9,847 bases of DNA from JANNHK01 sp034408875 (GTDB lineage Bacteria; Actinomycetota; Acidimicrobiia; IMCC26256; PALSA-610), in NCBI GenBank assembly GCA_034408875.1, contig JAWXCJ010000200.1, positions 1-9,847 on the forward strand, in the 5' to 3' direction. The position numbers were made by a program, and so were the translations under genes. Numbering within the stretch: position 1 is the stretch's first letter; each line of letters opens with the position of its first letter. Below are positions 1-6,065 of the stretch, piece after piece. The notes under the pieces are model-generated. The model was given only the letters and a program-made list of their open reading frames with translations, did no database searches and was not told the origin of the DNA.

Positions 1-948
1 ATGCCCATTCATTACGCGGCGGACGAGGACCACGTCGTCCTCATCACGATCGACCGGCCCGAGGCCCGCAACGCCTGCGATATGGAGCACTTCAAGCTGC
101 TGCGGGAGGCGTGGGAGCGGTTCGAAGCCGACGACGATGCGTGGGTCGCGATCATCACGGGTGTCGGGGAGGCGTTCTTCTCCGGGGCCGACCTGAAGAC
201 CTACATCCCCGAGATCACGAAGTTCCAGAAGCGCATCGCCGAGGAAGGCATCACCGAGGTCGACGGCTACCGGCTCGACGACGGCACCCGGTCGGTGCTG
301 CGCAACTGGCCGCTCTACAAACCGATCATCGCCGCGGTCAACGGGTTCTGCACCGCGGGCGGGATGGAGATGCTGGGCGGCACCGATATCCGCATCGCGT
401 GCCCGGAAGCGAAGTTCGCGGTCATGGAGCCCAAGCGTGGCCTCTTCGCGGGTGGCGGCACCACGGTCCGGTTGCCGCGCCAGATTCCGTGGGCCCAGGC
501 CATGGAGTTCTTGCTGTGTGCCGATCTCATCCCCGCCGAGCGGGCGTACGAGATGGGTCTGCTGAACGCGGTCGTGCCGAAAGAACGACTCCTCGACAAG
601 GCCCGCGAGTACGCCCGGCGCATCATCGAGAACGCGCCCCTCGCGGTGCAGGCGACGAAGCAGAGCGCGCTGCTCGGCCTGTACGTCGACGAAGACGCGA
701 TCAAACAACTCCGGGAGGCGGCCAAGGCCTTGAAAGGGGCGCTCTCCGGCATCGACGCCGACGACCCGACGACGAGCAAGGCCGCGATCGCGACGAGCAT
801 CGAGGTGCTCGAAGGATTGGGCAAGAACCTGCGCACCGCATTCGAGAAGGAGTCGCGCATCTCGAGCACGATCTTCCAGACCGAAGACGCCAAGGAGGGC
901 CCGCGCGCGTTCGCGGAGAAGCGCAAGCCCAACTGGCAGGCTCGGTGA
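1..948 (+). CDS. Enoyl-CoA hydratase/isomerase (crotonase) family protein
   Basis: This 315-residue protein has the crotonase fold and probably acts in the cytoplasm on an acyl-CoA thioester, most likely hydrating or isomerising an enoyl-CoA. The oxyanion-hole segments are visible as FFSGADLK (residues 59-66) and GFCTAGGME (115-123). Glu123 and Glu143 (in FAVMEPKRG) align with the two catalytic glutamates of rat mitochondrial enoyl-CoA hydratase (Glu144 and Glu164), so a true hydratase is plausible. The C-terminus has the usual ending, EDAKEGPRAFAEKRKP (296-310). The protein is longer than the roughly 260 residues typical of the family, and the extra length lies around 240-290, between the core and that ending. 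The ATG is the first base of the window, so its ribosome site cannot be seen and a start further upstream cannot be excluded. The stop codon overlaps the GTG start of the thiolase-like gene, which indicates co-translation. The exact substrate is unknown. Confidence 0.9.
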   Translation: MPIHYAADEDHVVLITIDRPEARNACDMEHFKLLREAWERFEADDDAWVAIITGVGEAFFSGADLKTYIPEITKFQKRIAEEGITEVDGYRLDDGTRSVLRNWPLYKPIIAAVNGFCTAGGMEMLGGTDIRIACPEAKFAVMEPKRGLFAGGGTTVRLPRQIPWAQAMEFLLCADLIPAERAYEMGLLNAVVPKERLLDKAREYARRIIENAPLAVQATKQSALLGLYVDEDAIKQLREAAKALKGALSGIDADDPTTSKAAIATSIEVLEGLGKNLRTAFEKESRISSTIFQTEDAKEGPRAFAEKRKPNWQAR

Positions 949-2447
949 GCGCGATCGACCCGAAGGCGCCGTGCATCATCGGTGTCGCGCGACACACGTG
1001 GCACCCGGCCGAGACGGGGGAGCAGGGCGCGCCCGAACCGCTGGAAATGTGGGAGCGCGTCGCTCGCGAGGCGGCCGCCGACTCCGGCGCCGCGAACCTG
1101 CTCGACGCGCTCGAGAGCGTGCAGCTCGTCTACTGCCAGACCTGGCAGTACGACGCTCCGGTCGACCGGCTCGCCGAACGCCTCGGGATCGAGCCGAAGC
1201 ACCGCCACTACTCGGGCATCGGCGGTACGACGGGCCAGCAGCTCGTCGACGCGACCGCGGAGCGCATGCTCGGGGGCGAACTCGACCTCGCCCTGATCGC
1301 GAGTGCCGAGGCGCTCGGTACCCAGCGCGCGTACAAGAAGCGCGGCGACCGGTACCCGTACTCGTTCAAGCCCGACGAGAAGCGCCCGTTCCCGTGGGAG
1401 TCGCCGCCCGACCCGGTCGAGGTCGCGCACGAGGTGTTCCAGGCCTGGCTCACGTTCGCGGTGTTCGACAACGCCCGGCGGGCCCGGCTCGGCGTCGGTC
1501 TCGACGACTACCGCGCCGCCCTCGGCGACATGCTCGCACCGATGACACAACTGGCCGCCGCCAGCCCGCACGCCTGGTTTCCCGTCGCCCGCACGCCATC
1601 TGAGATCGCCGACGTAACCGCCGACAACCGCATGGTCGGCTACCCGTACACCAAGTACATGGTCGCGGTGATGGACGTCGACATGGCTGCGGCCGTGATC
1701 GTCGCCACGCACGAACGCGCCGACGCGCTCGGTGTACCCGCCGACCAGCGCGTCTACCTCCGCGGCTTCGGCTACGCGACCGATCCCGTCCTCGTCGCCG
1801 CGCACCCGGACATGAGCCGGTCGCCGGCGATGGAAGCCGCGTCGGGCGCGGCGCTGCAGGCCGCGGGTCTCGGAATCGATGACGTTGCGTATCTCGACCT
1901 CTACTCGTGCTTCGGCAGTTCTCTGAATTTCGCGTGCGACGCGTTGGGAATTGCACCCACCGACCCGCGCGGGCTCACCGTCACCGGAGGCCTCCCGTAC
2001 CACGGCGGCCCCGGCAGCGGGTACCTCGTGCACTCGATCGCGGCGCTGGTCGAGCGCCTGCGCGACGATCCGGGAACGTACGGCCTCGTCAGCGGGGTGG
2101 GCATGCATATGACCAAGCACGCGTTCGGCGTGTACTCCACGACCGCCGGACGAATCGCGCCCGGTGACTCTGTGGCCCTTCCGGACCAGACGCCCGTCGT
2201 CGCGGAGTGGGACGGTGACGCCACGGTCGCGGCGTACTCGGTCGTCCACGGCCGCGCCGGCGGCCCCGAGTGGGCGCTCGTCGTATGCGACCTCCCGGGC
2301 GGCGCCCGCACCTACGCGAAGCTGCTCGACGGCCCCCGCCTGGCGGCAGCCGAACGGGAGGAACTGGTCGGGAATTCCGTCCGTCTGGAAACGGTTACCT
2401 CGGCGACAACATTCGGCCCAGAAGCACGCGTGAATGTTCTGACCTGA
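945..2447 (+). CDS. Thiolase-like protein (TLP1 type, lacks catalytic cysteines)
   Basis: The GTG start at 945 sits in a GTGA overlap with the crotonase stop and gives 500 residues. The open frame continues upstream, but only as a shadow of the crotonase gene. The thiolase fold shows in the central part: the nucleophile region reads GIGGTTGQQ (residues 91-99) followed by LDLALIASAEA, YLDLYSCFGSS lies around Cys322, GGLPYHGGPGSG contains His353, and LVSGVGMHM contains Ser383. In classical thiolases the first region carries the nucleophilic Cys of CGSG and the last carries the CxG cysteine. Both are absent here, so ordinary thiolysis or condensation is unlikely. Residues from about 415 to 500 resemble the extra C-terminal domain of the mycobacterial thiolase-like protein type 1 family, and the total length also fits that family. 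Such proteins are often annotated as acetyl-CoA acetyltransferase, which probably overstates what is known. Coupling to the crotonase suggests a role in acyl-CoA or sterol/lipid metabolism, perhaps binding an acyl-CoA. The actual reaction is unknown. Confidence 0.85.
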   Translation: MSAIDPKAPCIIGVARHTWHPAETGEQGAPEPLEMWERVAREAAADSGAANLLDALESVQLVYCQTWQYDAPVDRLAERLGIEPKHRHYSGIGGTTGQQLVDATAERMLGGELDLALIASAEALGTQRAYKKRGDRYPYSFKPDEKRPFPWESPPDPVEVAHEVFQAWLTFAVFDNARRARLGVGLDDYRAALGDMLAPMTQLAAASPHAWFPVARTPSEIADVTADNRMVGYPYTKYMVAVMDVDMAAAVIVATHERADALGVPADQRVYLRGFGYATDPVLVAAHPDMSRSPAMEAASGAALQAAGLGIDDVAYLDLYSCFGSSLNFACDALGIAPTDPRGLTVTGGLPYHGGPGSGYLVHSIAALVERLRDDPGTYGLVSGVGMHMTKHAFGVYSTTAGRIAPGDSVALPDQTPVVAEWDGDATVAAYSVVHGRAGGPEWALVVCDLPGGARTYAKLLDGPRLAAAEREELVGNSVRLETVTSATTFGPEARVNVLT

Positions 2448-2508
2448 CGATATTCGTTAGGGTCTCGTCGATTCGGTTCTTTGGTAACGGGCGACCGGGG
2501 GAGATGAC
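2448..2508 (+). promoter_or_regulatory. Gap before first binding-protein gene; possible promoter
   Basis: This 61-bp gap between the thiolase-like gene and the first binding-protein gene is richer in A and T than the flanking coding DNA, notably around 2448-2488, which would fit a promoter. I find no convincing -35/-10 pair, no CRP-like box of the kind seen at 4268-4287, and no hairpin with a T-run that would end the upstream transcript. A strong purine-rich ribosome site, GGGGGAG at 2497-2503, lies 5 nt before the GTG start at 2509. Read-through from the acyl-CoA genes therefore remains possible. Confidence 0.3.
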
Positions 2509-4188
2509 GTGAAGTCGATGAAGCGCGCGTTCGCGACGCGGATCGTGGTTGCCGGGTTGGCCGTGGCACTCGTCGGCGCCGCGTGCAGCAGCGGCGACGA
2601 CGACGATGACGCGGCCGGTGGTGACGACGACGACACGACCGAAACGACGGTTGCCGCCGAAGAAGGCGAACCCGTCGACGGTGGCGAGATCAGCTACGGC
2701 ATAGAGGCCGAGAGCGACGGGCTCAACCCGACCGCGAACCGGTTCGCCGTGAGTGGTTCGCTGATGGGCACGGCGATCTTCGACACGCTCGCGAAGTTCG
2801 ACACCGAGGGCATCGCCCAGCCGTACCTCGCCGAGTCGCTGACGCCGAGCGACGACTTCATGCACTGGACGATCAAGCTCCGTGCCGGAGTCGTGTTCCA
2901 CGACGGGACACCGCTCACGTCGGAGGCCATTCAAGTTGGCGTTGAGGGCCAACTCGCCGACCCGCTGATCAGCATCGCCGTGCGTCCGGTGCTCGACGAA
3001 GCCGAACCGGTGACGATCGTCGACGACCTCACCGCGACCATCAACACCAGCCGGCCGCTGCCGTACTTCCCCAACTACATGACGACCCAGCTCGGCATGA
3101 TCGCGTCGCCCACGTGGATCCAGGCGGCGGCGGCCGACACGTCACTCAACCAGGAGCCGGTCGGTACCGGTCCGTTCATGATCGACAGCCGTCAGCTCAA
3201 CATCCAGACCGCCGTCGTGAAGAACCCGAACTACTGGCAGGCAGGGCTCCCGCACCTCGACGCGATCACGTTCGTGGTATCGACCGACCCCCAGGCGCGG
3301 GCCCAGAGCTTCACGGCCGGCGACCTCGACATGATCCACACGACGAGCGACGAATCGGTTGTCGAGTTCCGCGAGAACGACGACATCCAGCTGTTCGAGG
3401 ACGAGTTGGGTGAAGAGACGTTCGTCATGCTGAACACCTCGAAGCCGCCGTTCGACGACATTCGGGCCCGCCAGGTGATCGCACGCGCGACCGACCGCGA
3501 GCAGATGATCGACTTGCTGGGCTCGGGCATCCTCACGATCGCGAACAGCATGTTCCACCCCGAGAACCGGTGGTACACGCCGATCGACAACTTCCCCGCC
3601 TACGACATCGCCGAGGCGGCGGCGATCGCGGCCGCCTACTGCGCCGACGTCCCCGATCAGTGCGACGGCGAAAAGATCAAGTTCGAGTACAAGACCACGC
3701 CGAACGTCGACAACGACCTGATCTTCCAAGCCCTGTCCGAAATGTGGGGCGACGTCGTCACGGTCACCAAGGTGCCCGTCGAGCAGGCGGCCTTCATCAC
3801 CGAAGCCGCGGTCGGCAACTACAACGCGGTGCTGTGGCGGCAGTTCGGCGCCACCGACCCCGACTCCGACATGCTCTGGCTCGACTCCGAGAGCATCGGG
3901 GCGATCTCGGTGAACTGGCCGCGGATCGACGACCCGGAGATCGACGGCTGGCTCGACGAGCAGCGCATCGGCACCGACTTTGAGGCGCGCCGGGCGCTGT
4001 GGGCCCAGATCAACGAGAAGCTCAACGAAGACCTCGTCTACATCTGGTTGAACCACACGCTGTGGGCCGTCGCCGCGCAGGACAACATCCACGGACTCCA
4101 GGGGCAGATGTTCCCTGATGTCGAGGGCGAAGTTGAGCCGTTCAGCAACGGTCGCAACGAGTTCGTCTCGATGTGGGTCGACGGCTGA
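2509..4188 (+). CDS. ABC transporter substrate-binding lipoprotein, family 5 (first paralog)
   Basis: This 559-residue lipoprotein is of the DppA/OppA type (SBP family 5, cluster C). It is predicted to be anchored outside the membrane and to deliver a solute to the permeases encoded downstream. The signal peptide has a basic N-terminus (MKSMKRAFATR), a hydrophobic core and the lipobox LVGAAC, with lipidation expected at Cys26. An Asp/Gly/Thr-rich linker follows (27-53). The family pattern is clear in YGIEAESDGLNP, the AQPYLAESLTP block, WTIKLRAGVVFHDGTPLT, GTGPFMI and the alternating-domain C-terminal half. Apart from Cys26 the only cysteines I see are Cys378 and Cys385, a likely disulfide conserved in the next gene. 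GTG at 2509 is preferred because GGGGGAG lies 5 nt upstream; an in-frame ATG at 2518 would still leave a usable signal peptide. It is a close tandem paralog of the protein at 4350-6038. Peptides are the default guess for the substrate, but this family also binds nickel chelates, sugars and other solutes. Confidence 0.9.
   Translation: MKSMKRAFATRIVVAGLAVALVGAACSSGDDDDDAAGGDDDDTTETTVAAEEGEPVDGGEISYGIEAESDGLNPTANRFAVSGSLMGTAIFDTLAKFDTEGIAQPYLAESLTPSDDFMHWTIKLRAGVVFHDGTPLTSEAIQVGVEGQLADPLISIAVRPVLDEAEPVTIVDDLTATINTSRPLPYFPNYMTTQLGMIASPTWIQAAAADTSLNQEPVGTGPFMIDSRQLNIQTAVVKNPNYWQAGLPHLDAITFVVSTDPQARAQSFTAGDLDMIHTTSDESVVEFRENDDIQLFEDELGEETFVMLNTSKPPFDDIRARQVIARATDREQMIDLLGSGILTIANSMFHPENRWYTPIDNFPAYDIAEAAAIAAAYCADVPDQCDGEKIKFEYKTTPNVDNDLIFQALSEMWGDVVTVTKVPVEQAAFITEAAVGNYNAVLWRQFGATDPDSDMLWLDSESIGAISVNWPRIDDPEIDGWLDEQRIGTDFEARRALWAQINEKLNEDLVYIWLNHTLWAVAAQDNIHGLQGQMFPDVEGEVEPFSNGRNEFVSMWVDG
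3793..3822 (+). repeat. 30-bp exact direct repeat, copy 1 (paralogous gene segment)
   Basis: These 30 bases, encoding FITEAAVGNY in the first binding-protein gene, recur without change at 5649-5678 in the second, 1856 bp away. This reflects duplication of the gene, with either strong constraint or recent gene conversion in this segment, and is not a mobile repeat. Confidence 0.8.
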
Positions 4189-4207
4189 TCGTCGGCACGC
4201 GCTGCGC

Positions 4208-4252
4208 GCGACGAGGGCCGCCTGTCGGGGCGACCCTCGCGCATGTATATTT
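4208..4252 (+). terminator. Terminator-like hairpin after first binding-protein gene
   Basis: Starting 20 nt after the stop codon at 4186-4188, CGAGGG (4212-4217) pairs with CCCTCG (4234-4239). CGCC (4219-4222) pairs with GGCG (4229-4232), leaving one C/A mismatch and a 6-nt loop. Bulging A4211 adds three further outer pairs (4208-4210 with 4240-4242). The sequence ATGTATATTT follows, which is T-rich for this genome but not a true T-run. The position and strong stem suit an intrinsic terminator or an attenuator that reduces read-through into the second binding-protein gene. A processed mRNA 3' end would be an alternative. Confidence 0.45.
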
Positions 4253-4267
4253 CCGGAACTGACACCG

Positions 4268-4287
4268 AGTGTGACATCGGTCACACT
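4268..4287. promoter_or_regulatory. CRP/GlxR-type operator (perfect TGTGA-N6-TCACA palindrome)
   Basis: AGTGTGAC and GTCACACT form a perfect 8-bp inverted repeat around the spacer ATCG. The core TGTGA-N6-TCACA (4270-4285) matches the consensus recognised by the CRP family, including E. coli CRP, mycobacterial Rv3676 and corynebacterial GlxR. It is centred near 4277.5, about 72 nt before the GTG start at 4350 and downstream of the terminator-like hairpin, so it most likely controls the second binding-protein gene and the transporter genes behind it. I cannot place the transcription start. If TATATT at 4246-4251 is the -10 element, the site would lie downstream of the start and act as a block. 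A start further downstream would make it an activator site. Binding itself is inferred. Confidence 0.6.
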
Positions 4288-4336
4288 TTGCGCTCAGGGT
4301 GAGTTGTCGGCCTCCACGGTGAGGACGACCCATGAC

Positions 4337-4343
4337 AGGGGGA
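4337..4343 (+). promoter_or_regulatory. Ribosome binding site that decides the start of the second binding protein
   Basis: AGGGGGA lies just ahead of GTG at 4350, leaving 6 nt between them. The earlier in-frame ATG at 4332 lies upstream of this purine run, so using it would put the ribosome site inside the coding region. Starting at 4350 also gives a compact signal peptide beginning with a basic stretch, like that of the paralog, which starts with GTG behind a similar G-rich site. Confidence 0.6.
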
Positions 4344-4349
4344 AAACAC

Positions 4350-6038
4350 GTGAGGAAGTCGGGCGTCAGCATTCGAGCAAGCCGGTGGGCGCGCCTCGTC
4401 GTCGTGCTCATGAGCCTTTCGTTGCTCGCCGCCGCGTGTGGCGGCGGAGACGACGACGATGACGACGGTGGCGGAGGGAGCGACCCGACGACCGAAACCG
4501 CGTCCGATCCCGAGGACGAAGGCGAACCGGTCGACGGCGGCGACCTCGTCTACGGCATCGAAGCCGAAAGCGACGGGCTGAACCCCACGACCAACCGCTT
4601 CGCGATCGCGGGCGTCGAGATGGGCCTCGCGGTCTTCGACCCGCTGACTGCATTCGACGAAGCGGGCGTCGCGCAGCCGTACTTGGCCGAGTCGCTGACA
4701 CCGAACGAGGACTTCTCGGTGTGGACGATCAAGCTTCGTGCGGGAATCGTGTTCCACGACGGCACGCCGCTTACGTCCGAGGCCATCAAGGTGCACTTCG
4801 AGGGCATCCTCGCCGACCCGCTGACGTCGCTCGTGCCCAAGCAGATCTTCGGTAGCGCGAACCCGGTCACGATCGTCGACGACCTGACCGCGACGGTGAC
4901 GATGGCCGGTTCGGTCGCGACGTTCCCCGCGTGGCTGACGGCGCAGTTCGGCATGATCGCTTCGCCGACGTGGATCGCGGCGGCCAAGGAAGATGCCGCG
5001 CTCAACCAGGAGCCCGTCGGTACCGGTCCATTCACGATCGACAGCCGCCAGCTCAACACGCAGACGAAGTTCGTGAAGAACCCGGACTACTGGCAGGAAG
5101 GCCTGCCCCACCTCGACTCGGTCACGTTCATCATTGCCACCGACGGTCAGGCCCGGAACCAGAACATGCAGGCCGGCGACCTCGACATGATGCACACGAC
5201 GGACCCCGAGCACCTCAACGAATACATCGAAGACGACGGCTTCGACGAGTACATCGACGAGTTGAACGAAGAAACGTTCCTCATGATGAACATGACGAAG
5301 CCGCCGTTCGACGACGTGCGCGTGCGTCAGGCGCTTGCTTACGGCCTCGACCGCGAGACGGTCATCGAACTCAACGATGCCGGCTTCGGCACTATTGCCA
5401 ACGGGCTCTTCCACCCGGACAACCTCTTCTACACCGAGGTCGACAATTTCCCGCAGTACGACCCGGCGATGGCGCAGAGCCTGATCGACGAGTACTGCAC
5501 CGACGTGCCGGCCGAGTGCGACGGCGGGAAGATCACGTTCGAGTACAAGACCACGCCGAGCCCCGACAACGACCTGTTCTTCCAGACGGTCCAGGAACTC
5601 TGGTCGCCGTTGGCCACGATCTCGAAGATCCCGGTCGAGCAGGCCGCGTTCATCACCGAAGCCGCGGTCGGCAACTACGAGATGGTGCTGTACCGCCAGT
5701 TCGGCGCCCTCGACCCCGACTACGACGGTGCGTTCATCGACCAGCGGTCGCTCGGCGCGATCTCGATTAACTGGCCCCGTCTCGACAACGACGAGATCCA
5801 GGCCCTGTTGCTCCAGCAGCGTGAAGAAGGCGACTTCGAGACGCGAAAGGAGATCTGGGGCGAGATCACGACCAAGATCAACGAGATCACGCCGTACATC
5901 TGGATCAACCACACGATGTGGGGCATTGTTGTCAAGCCCGAGGTGAACGGCGTCGTGGGCTTCGAGTTGCCCACGGGCCAGACCTCGTACGGCATGAACG
6001 AAGGTCGCCACAGTCTGGCGAATATCTGGATCGGTTAA
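4350..6038 (+). CDS. ABC transporter substrate-binding lipoprotein, family 5 (second paralog)
   Basis: Read from GTG 4350 this is a 562-residue DppA/OppA-type lipoprotein; the in-frame ATG at 4332 would add six residues. The signal peptide has a basic start (RKSGVSIRASRWAR), a hydrophobic core and the lipobox LLAAAC, with Cys30 as the lipid attachment site. An Asp/Gly/Ser/Thr/Glu-rich linker of about 30 residues follows. It is strikingly similar to the protein encoded just upstream: over the block from Gly63 to Leu158, 71 of 96 residues are identical by hand count. PVEQAAFITEAAVGNY (428-443) is identical in both. The cysteine pair here is Cys383 and Cys390. Only 27 bp separate it from the permease gene, so it is probably the principal binding protein of the importer. 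The CRP-like palindrome upstream suggests carbon- or cAMP-linked control. The divergent positions in the paralog suggest a different affinity or ligand rather than plain redundancy, but the ligand is not identifiable from sequence. Confidence 0.9.
   Translation: MRKSGVSIRASRWARLVVVLMSLSLLAAACGGGDDDDDDGGGGSDPTTETASDPEDEGEPVDGGDLVYGIEAESDGLNPTTNRFAIAGVEMGLAVFDPLTAFDEAGVAQPYLAESLTPNEDFSVWTIKLRAGIVFHDGTPLTSEAIKVHFEGILADPLTSLVPKQIFGSANPVTIVDDLTATVTMAGSVATFPAWLTAQFGMIASPTWIAAAKEDAALNQEPVGTGPFTIDSRQLNTQTKFVKNPDYWQEGLPHLDSVTFIIATDGQARNQNMQAGDLDMMHTTDPEHLNEYIEDDGFDEYIDELNEETFLMMNMTKPPFDDVRVRQALAYGLDRETVIELNDAGFGTIANGLFHPDNLFYTEVDNFPQYDPAMAQSLIDEYCTDVPAECDGGKITFEYKTTPSPDNDLFFQTVQELWSPLATISKIPVEQAAFITEAAVGNYEMVLYRQFGALDPDYDGAFIDQRSLGAISINWPRLDNDEIQALLLQQREEGDFETRKEIWGEITTKINEITPYIWINHTMWGIVVKPEVNGVVGFELPTGQTSYGMNEGRHSLANIWIG
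5649..5678 (+). repeat. 30-bp exact direct repeat, copy 2 (paralogous gene segment)
   Basis: This is the partner of 3793-3822, in the same codon frame of the second binding-protein gene. Flanking codons differ at third positions, for example gcggcc against gccgcg just upstream. The two copies have therefore diverged silently around a perfectly kept core. Confidence 0.8.
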
Positions 6039-6065
6039 GCGGGCAGAACGGGGAAGGGACTCGGC

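Noticed and set aside
111..944. Upstream extension of the thiolase-like reading frame
   Set aside because: This part is an Arg-rich shadow of the crotonase gene. The real protein begins at the GTG at 945, where thiolase-like sequence starts immediately.
315..2249. Long antisense open frame (644 residues) opposite the crotonase and thiolase-like genes
   Set aside because: Low-complexity Arg/Val/Gly-rich translation without motifs; it spans two well-supported sense genes and is a codon-bias artefact.
2392..2490. Matching inverted segments cggttacc (2392-2399) and ggtaacgg (2483-2490)
   Set aside because: Only 6-7 bases pair across a gap of about 80 bp, one arm lies in coding sequence, and no hairpin or operator is supported.
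2504..2512. Tiny ATG-ACG-TGA frame overlapping the first binding-protein start
   Set aside because: It directly follows the ribosome site and could look like a leader, but two codons overlapping the GTG start are easily chance and there is nothing else to support it.
4332..4349. ATG at 4332 as the start of the second binding protein
   Set aside because: The ribosome site AGGGGGA lies downstream of it, just ahead of GTG 4350. The ATG has no good purine-rich site of its own, though it cannot be formally excluded.
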